A DNA stretch of 64,000 bases from assembly GCF_001620065.1 (NCBI RefSeq), contig NZ_LQGV01000001.1:310001-374000 (forward strand), written 5' to 3'. The stretch is from Microbacterium sp. TNHR37B (GTDB taxonomy: Bacteria; Actinomycetota; Actinomycetes; Actinomycetales; Microbacteriaceae). Below, piece after piece: positions 44,526-53,852 of this stretch (the first letter of the stretch is position 1; each line of letters starts with the position of its first letter). The notes below the pieces were generated by a model. The model was given only the letters and a program-made list of their open reading frames with translations, was not told the origin of the DNA and did no database searches. A program made the translations under genes and the position numbers.

Positions 44526-45119
44526 TCAGGCGGTCGGGTCGTCGCCGCGGGAGAGGTCGTCCCACGAGTCGATCGCATCGTGCGGACGGCTGCCGGAGAC
44601 GTCGGCACGACGCGCCTCCTCCGTCCGGTAGCGGCGTCCCGCGCCGGGCCACCGGCGCGCGGTGAGGAGCGTGAACACGCTTCCCGCGATGACGGCCAGA
44701 GCGGCCACCGCGGTGACAGCGGGCCAGGGCGTCGCCGTCACGGTGTGGACGAGGCCCGCGATCGTGTCGGTTCCGCTGAGGCCGGTCGACTCGGTGACCG
44801 TCGAGGCGACGGTGTCGAGGGGCGCGGCGATCGCGATGCGCAGCGCCGAGACGACGAGGGAGAGACCGATCGCCGCGCCGACCACGGCGAACACGTACCG
44901 AAGCACGGGGCCGACGATCGTGAGGGCGAGCCCCAGGGCGAGGGCAGCCAGGCTCAGCGGCGCGAGGAGAGGCACAGCCACCGCGCCTGCCACGGCGAGG
45001 GGCGTGACGGCAGCGTCTCGCAGGACCACGTCGAGCCAGGTCTGCGTCGACGCGATCAGCGCCAGCGCTCCGCCGACGAGGATCGTGACCACGGCGAGCG
45101 ACCGCGAGCGCCGGTTCAC
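44526..45119 (-). CDS. Trp biosynthesis-associated membrane protein
   Basis: A 197-residue protein with four transmembrane helices (about 8-24, 48-66, 74-92 and 125-148) and a polar C-terminal tail. It fits the actinobacterial family found next to tryptophan genes (Rv1610 in M. tuberculosis), whose role is unknown. The GTG at 45119 overlaps the hisI stop by 4 bp. In many relatives trpE lies between hisI and this gene; here it does not. Confidence 0.85.
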   Translation of the reverse strand: MNRRSRSLAVVTILVGGALALIASTQTWLDVVLRDAAVTPLAVAGAVAVPLLAPLSLAALALGLALTIVGPVLRYVFAVVGAAIGLSLVVSALRIAIAAPLDTVASTVTESTGLSGTDTIAGLVHTVTATPWPAVTAVAALAVIAGSVFTLLTARRWPGAGRRYRTEEARRADVSGSRPHDAIDSWDDLSRGDDPTA

Positions 45120-45478
45120 GCAGGCCTCGGCATCGTCACGGGGTGGAGGTCGCCGGCGTCGAAACACGTGCGGTCGCCCGTGTGACAGGCCGCTCCCACC
45201 TGGTCGACCGAGATGAGGAGGGCGTCGCCATCGCAGTCCAGCCGGGCACCCTGGACGTACTGCGCGTGTCCGGACGTATCGCCCTTGCGCCAGTACTCCT
45301 GTCGGGAACGCGACCAGAAGGTCACACGACCCGTGCTCAGCGTGCGCCGGAGGGCTTCGGCGTCCATCCACCCGAGCATGAGCACCTCACCGGTGTCGTG
45401 CTGCTGGATGATCGCCGGCACCAGTCCGTCGGGTCCGAACGAGACCCGCGCCAGGAGGTCGGAGATGTCCTCGGTCAT
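45116..45478 (-). CDS. hisI: Phosphoribosyl-AMP cyclohydrolase
   Basis: Opens the adenine ring of PR-AMP in histidine synthesis. The 120-residue monofunctional protein carries the metal ligands in DCDGDALL and the zinc cysteines in CHTGDRTCF. It overlaps hisF and the following membrane gene by 4 bp each. The partner activity, HisE, is encoded separately at 47182. Confidence 0.96.
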   Translation of the reverse strand: MTEDISDLLARVSFGPDGLVPAIIQQHDTGEVLMLGWMDAEALRRTLSTGRVTFWSRSRQEYWRKGDTSGHAQYVQGARLDCDGDALLISVDQVGAACHTGDRTCFDAGDLHPVTMPRPA

Positions 45479-46239
45479 GACCTCACCTCGATGCCGCGAT
45501 CCGACAGCGCCGCCTTGACGTCGCCGATCGTGAGTGCGCCCGCGTGGAACACCGAGGCGGCAAGGACAGCGTCGGCGCCGGACTCGACCGCGGGCGCGAA
45601 GTGCTCGGCCGCGCCCGCTCCCCCCGACGCGATCACCGGCACCGAAGAGGCCTCGCGCATGAGGCGGACCAGTTCCAGGTCGAACCCGTCCTTGGTCCCA
45701 TCGGCATCGATCGAGTTGACCAGGAGCTCCCCCGCGCCGCGCTCGATCGCCTCACGGGCCCACGCGATCGCATCGAGCGTCGTGAGGGTTCGGCCGCCAT
45801 GGGTCGTCACGACGAAACCGGAGGCGGTGCCGGGGGCCCGCTTGACGTCGAGGGACAGGACGAGCACCTGCGCTCCGAAGCGGTCGGCGATCTCGTCGAT
45901 CAGGGCGGGACGAGCGATGGCGGCGGAGTTGACCCCGACTTTGTCGGCGCCCACGCCGAGCAGCCGCGCGACGTCGTCGGCCGAGCGCACCCCGCCTCCG
46001 ACCGTGAGCGGGATGAAGACCTCTTCGGCCGTCCGGCGGACGACGTCGTACGTGGTCGAGCGATCGTCCACCGTCGCCGTCACGTCGAGGAAGGTGAGCT
46101 CGTCGGCGCCCTGCGCGTAATAGCGCTGGGCGAGCTCGACGGGGTCACCCATCTCCCGGAGATTCTCGAAGTTGACGCCCTTGACGACCCGGCCGTCCTT
46201 GACGTCCAGGCACGGGATCACTCGGCAGGCCAGACTCAT
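45475..46239 (-). CDS. hisF: Imidazole glycerol phosphate synthase subunit HisF
   Basis: The cyclase half of imidazole glycerol phosphate synthase. The 254-residue TIM barrel has the catalytic Asp in [15 protein letters not shown] and a second Asp in [11 protein letters not shown]. The glutaminase HisH is not in the window. ATG at 46239 with TGAGGACG before it; hisI follows with a 4-bp overlap. Confidence 0.97.
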   Translation of the reverse strand: MSLACRVIPCLDVKDGRVVKGVNFENLREMGDPVELAQRYYAQGADELTFLDVTATVDDRSTTYDVVRRTAEEVFIPLTVGGGVRSADDVARLLGVGADKVGVNSAAIARPALIDEIADRFGAQVLVLSLDVKRAPGTASGFVVTTHGGRTLTTLDAIAWAREAIERGAGELLVNSIDADGTKDGFDLELVRLMREASSVPVIASGGAGAAEHFAPAVESGADAVLAASVFHAGALTIGDVKAALSDRGIEVRS

Positions 46240-46269
46240 GACCGCACGTCCTCAGAAGCGTGCATGGTC

Positions 46270-47112
46270 TCAGAGCCTCGCGTTGTGGATCGGCGTCACC
46301 AGGATCGCGCGCGCCCCGATCGCGTAGAGCGCGTCCATCACCTGGTTCACCGTCCGTCTCGGGCTCATGACCCGCACCGCCACCCACGCCGGGTCGCGCA
46401 GCGGTGAGATCGTCGGCGACTCGATGCCGGGGGCCAGGGCCACCGCCGCATCGACGAGGTCGGCGGGGAGGTCATAGTCGATGAGCACGTACTGCCGGGC
46501 GACCATGACGCCCCGGAGACGGCGCAGCAGGATCTCCGTCCCCTCCGCCTCCTCCGGCGCACCGATCAGCACGGCTTCGGACTCCAGCAGCACCGGCCCG
46601 AAGATCTCGAGCCCTGCCTGCTTGAGGGTCGTCCCGGTCGAGACGACGTCGGCCACCGCGTCGGCCACGCCCAGCTCCACGGCCGATTCCACGGCACCGT
46701 CGAGCGGCACCAGGTCGACCGCGACGCCGTGCTCGTCGAGATAGGCGTCGACGAGTCCGGGATAGGCCGTCGCCACCCGGACGCCGTCGAGGTCGGTGAG
46801 CTCGTGGAACCGCCCGGGAGGGCCGGCGAAGCGGAAGGTGGAGGCGCCGAAGCCGAGCTTCTCGATCTCGCGGGCGCCCGGCATGCGGGCGTCCAGGAGC
46901 AGATCGCGTCCCGTGATGCCGACGTGCAGGGCACCGGATCCGACGTAGGTGGCGATGTCCTTCGGCCGGAGGTAGAAGAACTCGACCTCGTTCACGGGGT
47001 CGATGACGTGGAGGTCTTTGGGGTCGCGACGGCCGGTGTATCCGGCCTCGGCGAGCATCTCGGTCGCGGTCTCGGCGAGCGATCCCTTGTTCGGCACGGC
47101 GATTCGCAGCAT
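46270..47112 (-). CDS. hisG: ATP phosphoribosyltransferase (long form)
   Basis: First step of histidine synthesis. The 280-residue length shows the long form with a C-terminal ACT-like domain (about 205-280), which gives feedback inhibition by histidine and needs no HisZ. Features include the start RIAVPNKGSLAE and the PRPP site DVVSTGTTLKQ. hisF follows after 30 bp. Confidence 0.96.
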   Translation of the reverse strand: MLRIAVPNKGSLAETATEMLAEAGYTGRRDPKDLHVIDPVNEVEFFYLRPKDIATYVGSGALHVGITGRDLLLDARMPGAREIEKLGFGASTFRFAGPPGRFHELTDLDGVRVATAYPGLVDAYLDEHGVAVDLVPLDGAVESAVELGVADAVADVVSTGTTLKQAGLEIFGPVLLESEAVLIGAPEEAEGTEILLRRLRGVMVARQYVLIDYDLPADLVDAAVALAPGIESPTISPLRDPAWVAVRVMSPRRTVNQVMDALYAIGARAILVTPIHNARL

Positions 47113-47181
47113 GGTGCGGGCTTTCGATGTCGGAGTCGGAGGAGGAATCGGGAGTGCGGGGCGTGGAGGCGCCGGCCGCCC

Positions 47182-47445
47182 TCAGAGATGTCGGTAGACG
47201 TCCTGCAGGGACAGGCCCTTCGCGAGCATCAGCACCTGCAGGTGATAGAGCAGCTGGGAGATCTCCTCCGCCGTCTCGGCGTCGGACTGGTACTCGGCGG
47301 CCATCCAGACCTCGGCTGCTTCCTCGACGATCTTCTTGCCGATCGCGTGGACACCGCGGTCGAGCTGCGCAACCGTGCCGGAGCCGTCGGGACGCGTCCT
47401 GGCCGTCTCGGTGAGCTCGGCGAACAGGGCGTCGAAGGTCTTCAC
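47182..47445 (-). CDS. hisE: Phosphoribosyl-ATP pyrophosphatase
   Basis: Removes pyrophosphate from PR-ATP. The 87-residue all-alpha protein has the MazG-like metal-binding pattern [14 protein letters not shown] and the later [14 protein letters not shown]. The GTG start follows a spacer that is itself GGGAGG, so both leaderless and Shine-Dalgarno readings are possible. It leads hisG by 69 bp. Confidence 0.95.
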   Translation of the reverse strand: MKTFDALFAELTETARTRPDGSGTVAQLDRGVHAIGKKIVEEAAEVWMAAEYQSDAETAEEISQLLYHLQVLMLAKGLSLQDVYRHL

Positions 47446-47451
47446 CCTCCC

Positions 47452-47457
47452 AGGCTA
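47452..47457 (-). promoter_or_regulatory. -10 element for hisE-hisG
   Basis: TAGCCT on the minus strand ends 6 nt before the GTG at 47445. Confidence 0.55.
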
Positions 47458-47518
47458 CCGTCCCGCGCGTCGCGTCTGGCGCCGTCCGGGACAGCGTCGC
47501 CCCGACGCTCCGGCGGGA

Positions 47519-48190
47519 TCAGTGCCGATGGGCGCCGGCCGCGCTGCGGAGAGACTCGATCGCGCGGGAAGGATCGTCCGCACCGAAGACGGCGGAACCG
47601 GCAACGAAGGTGTCCGCGCCGTTCTCGGCGGCCTGGGCGATCGTGTCCTCCCCGATCCCACCGTCGACCTGAAGCCAGACGTGGGAGCCCCGGCGCCGCG
47701 CCTCCTGGCTCAGACGAGCGAGCTTGGGCATCTGGTCGGCGAGGAAAGACTGCCCGCCGAACCCGGGCTCCACCGTCATGACGAGGATCTGGTCGAACTC
47801 GTCCAGCACGTCGAAGAGCCCTTCGACCGGGGTGGCCGGCTTTACGGCGACTCCCGCCCGCGCGCCGATCTGCCGCAGGCGCCGTGCCAGTGCCACGGGC
47901 TCGGTGGCGGCCTCGAGGTGGAAGGTGACCGACGCGGCGCCGAGCTCTGCGTAGCCCGGTGCCCAGCGGTCGGGGTCGGTGATCATGAGGTGCACGTCCA
48001 GCGGCACGGGACTCGTTGCCTGGATGCGTTCCACCATCTGCGGACCGAAGGTGAGATTGGGGACGAAGTGGTTGTCCATCACGTCGACATGCACGAAGTC
48101 CGCATTCGCGATCCGGCCGAGCTCCGCCTGCATGTTGACGAAATCGGCGGCGAGGATGCTGGGATTGATTCGGAGGTCGTCGCCGGTCAC
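47519..48190 (-). CDS. rpe: Ribulose-phosphate 3-epimerase
   Basis: Interconverts ribulose-5-phosphate and xylulose-5-phosphate in the pentose phosphate pathway. The 223-residue barrel has INPSILAADF at the start, HVDVMDNHFVPN with metal His and Asp, MTVEPGFGGQ, and QVDGGI. The leaderless GTG at 48190 is chosen; a longer frame upstream runs into rsmB territory. Confidence 0.96.
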   Translation of the reverse strand: MTGDDLRINPSILAADFVNMQAELGRIANADFVHVDVMDNHFVPNLTFGPQMVERIQATSPVPLDVHLMITDPDRWAPGYAELGAASVTFHLEAATEPVALARRLRQIGARAGVAVKPATPVEGLFDVLDEFDQILVMTVEPGFGGQSFLADQMPKLARLSQEARRRGSHVWLQVDGGIGEDTIAQAAENGADTFVAGSAVFGADDPSRAIESLRSAAGAHRH

Positions 48191-48197
48191 GCCGACC

Positions 48198-48203
48198 ACC
48201 CTA
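48198..48203 (-). promoter_or_regulatory. -10 element for leaderless rpe mRNA
   Basis: TAGGGT on the minus strand ends 7 nt before the GTG at 48190. Confidence 0.6.
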
Positions 48204-48255
48204 TCGGGCGTGTGTGCGCCGCGCGGATCCCGCGATGCCCGCTCTTCTCGGCGCG

Positions 48256-49611
48256 TCACCGGCGACGCAGGAGGCTGATCGACATGGCGTCTGTGCCGTG
48301 GCGGTGAGGCCACAGCTGCGCCCGTCCGGAGCCGTCGGCAGAGGGCGCCAGGTCGATGGGCGACGCGGACAGGGAAGCGATGACCTCGCGGGCGTTCAGC
48401 TCCTCGAGCTCGATGTCACTCGCGCGGCGGACCTCCGCGACGATCGCGGCGGTCTCCGCCAGATGCGGCGAGCACGTGACGTAGGCGACGACGCCCCCGG
48501 GGACGAGGGCCCTCGCCGCGGCACCGAGGAGCTCGGTCTGCAGCGTCGCGAGTTCCGGAACGTCCGCAGGCGACTTGCGCCAGCGCGCCTCGGGGCGGCG
48601 CCGGAGGGCACCCAGCCCCGTGCAGGGGGCGTCGACGAGGATGCGGTGATAGCGGCCGTGCGCGGCGCGGGTGCGTCCGTCCTCCTCGGAGACCGGGACA
48701 TCGACGGGGACACCGGACACCGAGTCTCGGACGAGGCCGGCGCGCGCGGCCGAGACTTCGTTCGCCTCCAGCCGCGCGCCGGACGCGAGCGCCTCGGCGG
48801 CGAGAACGGCCGTCTTGCCTCCGGGGCCGGCGCACAGGTCCAGCCAGCGTTCGCCGTCGGCGACGGGGAACGCCCGGGCGAGCGCGAGGGCAGCCAGCTG
48901 CGACCCCTCGTCCTGGACGCGGATCCTCCCGCCCGATCCTGCGACGAGGCGGGTGGGGTCTCCCCCGCCGTGGCGGAAGCCGATCGGCGAGTAGGCCGTG
49001 TGCTCGGCTCCCTCGGGCGCTTCGGCGAGGCCCGGGAGCGCCGCCATGGTCACCGCGGGGGCGACGTTGTCGGCGGCGAGGAGGGCGAGGAGCTCGTCGG
49101 CGCGGCCCTCGGCCGCCAGCGCGCGCCGGAAGGCGCGGATGATCCAGACCGGATGTGCGTAGCGGAGTGCCAGACGCTCGTCGTCGGAGCGGGCGCCGGC
49201 CTCGATACGCGTGATCCACTCGTCGGAGGAGCGCTCCGAGACCCTCCGCAGCACCGCATTGGCGAAGCGGGCGGGGCCGGGACCGGCGGCCGCACGCACT
49301 TGGCGTACGGTCTCGTTCACGGCGGCGTGGGCCGGGATCCGCATCGACAGCAGCTGGTGCACCCCGAGGCGCAGGGCGTCCAGGATCACGGGGTCGATCT
49401 CCCCCACGGGCCGGCCGGCGGCGTCGGCGATGATCGCGTCGTAGGTGCCCTCGCGGCGGAGAGTGCCGTAGGTCAGTTCGGTCGCGAGGCCGGCGTCGGC
49501 GGCGGAGAGTCCCGCGCGGGCGATCTCGGTCGGAAGCAGGAGGTTGGCGTAGGCGTCGGAGTCGTGAACGGCTCGCACGGTGTCGAACGCGACCCACCGC
49601 GCAGACGTCAC
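48256..49611 (-). CDS. rsmB: 16S rRNA (cytosine-967-C5)-methyltransferase family protein
   Basis: A 451-residue RsmB/Sun protein that methylates C967 of 16S rRNA. The N-terminal NusB-like domain (about 5-130) is followed by the methyltransferase domain with SAM site LDLCAGPGGKT and the two catalytic cysteines in VDAPCTG and VTCSPH. The GTG at 49611 overlaps the fmt stop by 4 bp, the common fmt-rsmB arrangement. Confidence 0.95.
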   Translation of the reverse strand: MTSARWVAFDTVRAVHDSDAYANLLLPTEIARAGLSAADAGLATELTYGTLRREGTYDAIIADAAGRPVGEIDPVILDALRLGVHQLLSMRIPAHAAVNETVRQVRAAAGPGPARFANAVLRRVSERSSDEWITRIEAGARSDDERLALRYAHPVWIIRAFRRALAAEGRADELLALLAADNVAPAVTMAALPGLAEAPEGAEHTAYSPIGFRHGGGDPTRLVAGSGGRIRVQDEGSQLAALALARAFPVADGERWLDLCAGPGGKTAVLAAEALASGARLEANEVSAARAGLVRDSVSGVPVDVPVSEEDGRTRAAHGRYHRILVDAPCTGLGALRRRPEARWRKSPADVPELATLQTELLGAAARALVPGGVVAYVTCSPHLAETAAIVAEVRRASDIELEELNAREVIASLSASPIDLAPSADGSGRAQLWPHRHGTDAMSISLLRRR

Positions 49612-50546
49612 GACGCGCCCCCGTGGTCCACGTCGAGGTGATCCCGGCGCACGCCGCGCCACCAGTCCGTCGCCGCCATGGCGGACTTTCCGGCCGGCTG
49701 CACCCGGGTGAGCACGACGGTTCCGTCGGTCGTGCCCAGGAGGATGTCGCGCTCGCGGGCGACGATCCGTCCCGGCGTTCGCTCGGCCGGCGAGAGGTCT
49801 GGACCCCGGTGCGCACCCAGCACTTTGAGTCGCTCGCCCCCCACGGACAGGTGTGCCCCCGGCTCCGGCGTCGTGCCGCGGAATCGGTCGATCAGCGCGT
49901 CCGCTCCGGTGCTGACATCGAGCGCGCCGTCGGCCAGCGAGAGCTTCGGAGCGAAGCTCGGCTCTCCCTGCTGCGGTCGGGCGACGGCGGTCCCGGCGGC
50001 GATGCCGTCGACGACGTCGGCGAGCAGGGCGGCGCCGCGCTCGGCGAGGGCGTCGAGGACGTCCCCGGCTGTCTGGCCGCGGGGGATGTCATAGACCACC
50101 TCGCCGTAGACGTCGCCGGCGTCGAGCTCGGGGACGAGCTGGAACACGGAGGCACCGGTCCGGCGATCCCCCGTGATGAGGGCGTGCTGGACCGGCGCCG
50201 CGCCCCGCCATCGCGGCAGGAGGGAGAAGTGCAGATTGATCCAGCCATGACGGGGCGTCGACAGGAGCGGCTCTCGGACGAGGCCTCCGTAGGCGACGAT
50301 GACGCCGAGATCCGCGTGCAGCTCCGTGATCGCGGCGGTCGCCTCATCGTCGAGGCGATCGGTCTTGATGACCGGGACGTCGAGCCCCTCCGCTGCTGCC
50401 GCCACCGGTGAGGGCGTCAGCACACGCTTGCGCCCGAGCGGCGCGTCGCGACGGGTCACGACGCCGACCAGCTCATGGGCCGACGAGGCGAGGGCGAGCA
50501 GGGAGGGAACAGCCGGCTGCGGCGTTCCGGCGAAGACGATGCGCAT
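49608..50546 (-). CDS. fmt: Methionyl-tRNA formyltransferase
   Basis: Formylates initiator Met-tRNA. The 312-residue protein starts RIVFAGTPQPAVPSL, has the formyl-folate site with NLHFSLLPRWRGAAPVQ, and a C-terminal OB-like domain. ATG at 50546 is the family-typical start; the priA stop lies 26 bp upstream. Confidence 0.96.
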   Translation of the reverse strand: MRIVFAGTPQPAVPSLLALASSAHELVGVVTRRDAPLGRKRVLTPSPVAAAAEGLDVPVIKTDRLDDEATAAITELHADLGVIVAYGGLVREPLLSTPRHGWINLHFSLLPRWRGAAPVQHALITGDRRTGASVFQLVPELDAGDVYGEVVYDIPRGQTAGDVLDALAERGAALLADVVDGIAAGTAVARPQQGEPSFAPKLSLADGALDVSTGADALIDRFRGTTPEPGAHLSVGGERLKVLGAHRGPDLSPAERTPGRIVARERDILLGTTDGTVVLTRVQPAGKSAMAATDWWRGVRRDHLDVDHGGAS

Positions 50547-50572
50547 GGATACCTTCGGGCGTCTCGGACCGG

Positions 50573-52552
50573 TCACAGATCGAGCTCGGGGACGTCGAGC
50601 CGCACCCTGAGTGTAGTCCGCGCCGATCGCTCTCCCCCGTTGCGGGCCGCTCGCGCGGCACGGCTGCGGCTGGCAAGCGCCTCCTCCACGACGGAGGCCC
50701 GCAGCGACTCGGCGACGGCCTTTCCCGCGGCGTAGTCGAATCGGACGAGTGCGCGCACGATTCCGTCCTGCTGGGGCACCGGGCCGAGGACGGCGTCGGC
50801 GGGAAGGCCCGGCAGGCGGTCTCGCACGTGGCCGATCGCAGTGTGCACGGCGCCGGCCGTTCCCTCGATCGTGGCGACCCGCACGGTGGGCGGCATGTGC
50901 AACGGGGCTCGTTCAGCCAGTTCAGCGCGCGCATACGCCGACTGGGTCCAGGTGGCCAGCGCCCGCGCCACGGGTCCGGCCACCCCCACGAGGTGTACGG
51001 GGGCGCCGGGCGCTGCCAGTGCTGCGGCATTGGACCACCACCGCAGGCACGACTCTCCGATCCGCAGCTGCTCGGCCAGCAACATCTTGTCCGCATCGAG
51101 CAGGAGGATGGCGCGGTACCCGCCGCGCGCGATGGGCTCGGCGCCCCGCGTGGCGATCACGAGCGCGGGTCGCTCGTCGACCTCGGTGACCGGGTGGGCG
51201 CCGTCGGAGACGATCACTCGGGTGAGGGGAAAGGCACGGCCGAGCTCGTCCGCCGTGCGCTCACTGCCGGAGGATGCCATCCGCAGGCGTGTCGATGTGC
51301 AGTGCGGGCAGGTCCATCGCGGATACGTGCGCCCGCACCAAGTGCAGTCGGGGGCCCGCCCCGGCCTCGTCGCGCGCAACGGTCCGCCGCAGTGCGTGCA
51401 ACGAGCGGGAGCGCGGCAGTCGGCGCACACGAGCACGGGTGCATACCCGGGGCGGGAGACCTGGACGAGCACGGGACCGTGCGTGAGGGCCTCGCGCGCG
51501 GCGGCGAATGCCGCCGAGGGCACCCGCTGACCGGGAGCCGCGCCCTCGTGCGTTCCGGAGAGCACGACGCGGGGGCTCTCTCGCCGCGCCGCGGGGATCT
51601 CTCTCACCCACCCGCGCTGGACGAGACGCTCCACGTCGGTCGTGCGGGTGTGTCCGACGAAGGCGAGAGCGGATCCCTCGAGCTCTTGACGGATGAGTGC
51701 GGCGTCCCGCGCGTGGACTCCGGGGCTCAAGGGCTCCGAGAGAAGAGGATCGCCGTCGTCCCACACCACCACGAGCCCGGTGTCGTGCGCGGGCGCATAC
51801 ACGGTGGAACGGTTACCGACCACGATCACCGGCACCGGGTGGCGCAGGCGCAGGTAGGACGCGTAGCGCTCTGGACCGGAGCGATCGGCGTCGTCGCGCA
51901 CGACTGCCTCATCGGGGAGCCAGCGCTGCAGGGAGGCGATCACCTGGGCGCGATCGCGATGATCGGGAAGCGCCAGGACGACGCTTCGCTCTCGCGACAG
52001 GACGAGAAGGCTCTGCGCGGCCAGCAGGTCGGCCCATGCCCCCCAGGGCCCCGAGGGGCTCGGGCGGGGTGGCGCGTCGACCGCGACGCGCTCGCCGTCG
52101 CCGAGGGCTTCGGCCAGGCCCGGGAATCCGGACAGCTCCGCCTCGGCCCAGGCGAGGGCGTCACCCGGCACCGTCGGCGCTTCGGGGACGGGGGCTGCCA
52201 GCCAGGCCTTCTCCGCGCGCACCATCCGTTTGGGGACGACGAGTCGCAAGACGTCGATCGCCGATCCTGCGGCGCGGTCGGCGGCGCGACGGGCCAGGCT
52301 GTAGAGCTCCCGCGGGAGCACGACGACGCTCGAGACCACGCTGTCGATCTCCGACAGTCGACGTTCGGGCTGTGCGATGTCGACGACCTCGATCACCCAC
52401 GCCTCGATCATGCGGCCAGCGCTGCGCAGCGGCACCTTGACCCGGACGCCGGGGACGATCTCGGGGCTCAGCGGATCGGGAACCGCATAGTCGAACAGGC
52501 GGTCCAGCTGCGGCAGCGGCGAGTCGACGAGGACGCGCGCGACGGTCACCAC
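50573..52552 (-). CDS. priA: Primosomal protein N' (PriA), helicase-inactive actinobacterial type
   Basis: A 659-residue PriA relative for replication restart. The N-terminal DNA-binding domain (about 1-110) is recognisable, and the zinc-binding cysteines are kept: VCADC, CTHCGG, CTWCG and CPHC near residues 380-425. The Walker A is absent and the DEEH motif is replaced by VVWDDGDPLL, so helicase activity is unlikely; this is usual for actinobacteria. GTG at 52552 or 52549, 3-6 bp after metK. Confidence 0.93.
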   Translation of the reverse strand: MVTVARVLVDSPLPQLDRLFDYAVPDPLSPEIVPGVRVKVPLRSAGRMIEAWVIEVVDIAQPERRLSEIDSVVSSVVVLPRELYSLARRAADRAAGSAIDVLRLVVPKRMVRAEKAWLAAPVPEAPTVPGDALAWAEAELSGFPGLAEALGDGERVAVDAPPRPSPSGPWGAWADLLAAQSLLVLSRERSVVLALPDHRDRAQVIASLQRWLPDEAVVRDDADRSGPERYASYLRLRHPVPVIVVGNRSTVYAPAHDTGLVVVWDDGDPLLSEPLSPGVHARDAALIRQELEGSALAFVGHTRTTDVERLVQRGWVREIPAARRESPRVVLSGTHEGAAPGQRVPSAAFAAAREALTHGPVLVQVSRPGYAPVLVCADCRAPARCTHCGGPLRATRPGRAPDCTWCGRTYPRWTCPHCTSTRLRMASSGSERTADELGRAFPLTRVIVSDGAHPVTEVDERPALVIATRGAEPIARGGYRAILLLDADKMLLAEQLRIGESCLRWWSNAAALAAPGAPVHLVGVAGPVARALATWTQSAYARAELAERAPLHMPPTVRVATIEGTAGAVHTAIGHVRDRLPGLPADAVLGPVPQQDGIVRALVRFDYAAGKAVAESLRASVVEEALASRSRAARAARNGGERSARTTLRVRLDVPELDL

Positions 52553-52555
52553 GGG

Positions 52556-53749
52556 TCAGAGGCCGGCGGCCGCGCGCAGCTCCTCGACGCGGTCGGTGCG
52601 CTCCCAGGTGAAGTCGGGAAGCTCGCGACCGAAGTGTCCGTAGGCAGCCGTCTGCGCGTAGATCGGGCGCAACAGGTCGAGGCGATCGATGATCGCCTGC
52701 GGTCGCAGGTCGAAGACCTCGCGGATCGCCGAGGAGATCGCCTCGTCGGAGACGTGACCGGTTCCGAAGGTCTCGACGTAGAGTCCCACCGGCGCGGCGC
52801 GGCCGATCGCGTAGGCAACCTGGACTTCGAGGCGGTCGGCGAGGCCTGCCGCGACGGCGTTCTTGGCCACCCAGCGCATCGCGTACGCGGCGGACCGATC
52901 GACCTTCGAGGGGTCCTTGCCGCTGAAGGCTCCCCCGCCGTGCCGTGCCGCGCCACCGTAGGTGTCGATGATGATCTTCCGCCCGGTGAGACCCGCGTCC
53001 CCCTTGGGTCCTCCGATGACGAACGGTCCGGCGGGGTTGATGACGTACTCCACGTCGCCGATGTCCAGACCCGTGCGCGCGAGGACGGGGTCGATGACCT
53101 CCGCACGGACGGCCGCGCGCAGCGCCGTCAGCGAGATGTCAGGCTGGTGCTGGGTGGAGACCACGACCGTCTCGACCGTCCGCGGAACGTGGCCGTCGTA
53201 GCCCAAGGTGACCTGGGTCTTCCCGTCGGGACGGAGGAACGGCAGCGCACCCGAACGCCGGGCCTCGGTGAGGCTCTCGGCCAAACGGTGCGCCGTCCAG
53301 ATCGCCATCGGCATGAGCTGCGGGGTCTCGTTGGTGGCGTACCCGAACATGATTCCCTGGTCACCGGCTCCCAGCGCATCGGTCGGATCGACCGAGCCCT
53401 CTTCGCGGTGCTCGAGGGCATTGTCGACACCCGCCGCGATGTCGCCCGACTGCTCTCCGATGGACACGGTCACCCCGCACGAGTCGCCGTCGAACCCGGT
53501 CTCGCTCGAGGTGTATCCGATCCGGTTGACCACACCGCGGACGATTCCCGGGATGTCGACGTAGCCGTCGGTGCGGACCTCGCCGGCGACGTGGACGAGG
53601 CCCGTGGTCACGAGCGTCTCGACGGCGACGCGGCTTCCGGGATCGACCGTCAGGAGCGCATCCAGCACGCTGTCGGAGATCTGGTCGCAGATCTTGTCGG
53701 GGTGCCCCTCGGTGACGGATTCGGACGTGAACAGACGCAGCTGTGTCAT
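52556..53749 (-). CDS. metK: S-adenosylmethionine synthetase
   Basis: Makes S-adenosylmethionine from methionine and ATP. The 397-residue protein has [19 protein letters not shown] at the start and the [19 protein letters not shown] loop region. The ATG has CTGGAG before it. In mycobacteria coaBC sits between rpoZ and metK; here only 103 bp with hairpins is found. Confidence 0.97.
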   Translation of the reverse strand: MTQLRLFTSESVTEGHPDKICDQISDSVLDALLTVDPGSRVAVETLVTTGLVHVAGEVRTDGYVDIPGIVRGVVNRIGYTSSETGFDGDSCGVTVSIGEQSGDIAAGVDNALEHREEGSVDPTDALGAGDQGIMFGYATNETPQLMPMAIWTAHRLAESLTEARRSGALPFLRPDGKTQVTLGYDGHVPRTVETVVVSTQHQPDISLTALRAAVRAEVIDPVLARTGLDIGDVEYVINPAGPFVIGGPKGDAGLTGRKIIIDTYGGAARHGGGAFSGKDPSKVDRSAAYAMRWVAKNAVAAGLADRLEVQVAYAIGRAAPVGLYVETFGTGHVSDEAISSAIREVFDLRPQAIIDRLDLLRPIYAQTAAYGHFGRELPDFTWERTDRVEELRAAAGL

Positions 53750-53792
53750 CGGTGCTCCAGGAGACGGGCGCGAACAGGGGTGAAAACCATCA

Positions 53793-53828
53793 TGCCCGCG
53801 ATCCCCGACACGTCGGGTCTCGCGGGCA
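53793..53828 (-). terminator. Terminator-like hairpin between rpoZ and metK
   Basis: TGCCCGCGA at 53793-53801 pairs with 53820-53828, with an inner CCCGA/TCGGG stem after a 2-nt internal loop. On the minus strand a TGATGGTTTT follows. A second small hairpin (GACGCC-GTGT-GGCGTC on the minus strand) lies just upstream, near 53830-53850. Confidence 0.55.
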
Positions 53829-53852
53829 CGGCGACGCCACACGGCGTCATGG

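Noticed and set aside
53750-53852. SAM riboswitch before metK
   Set aside because: The two hairpins do not show the conserved core of any SAM riboswitch class I know, and the leader is too short for class I.
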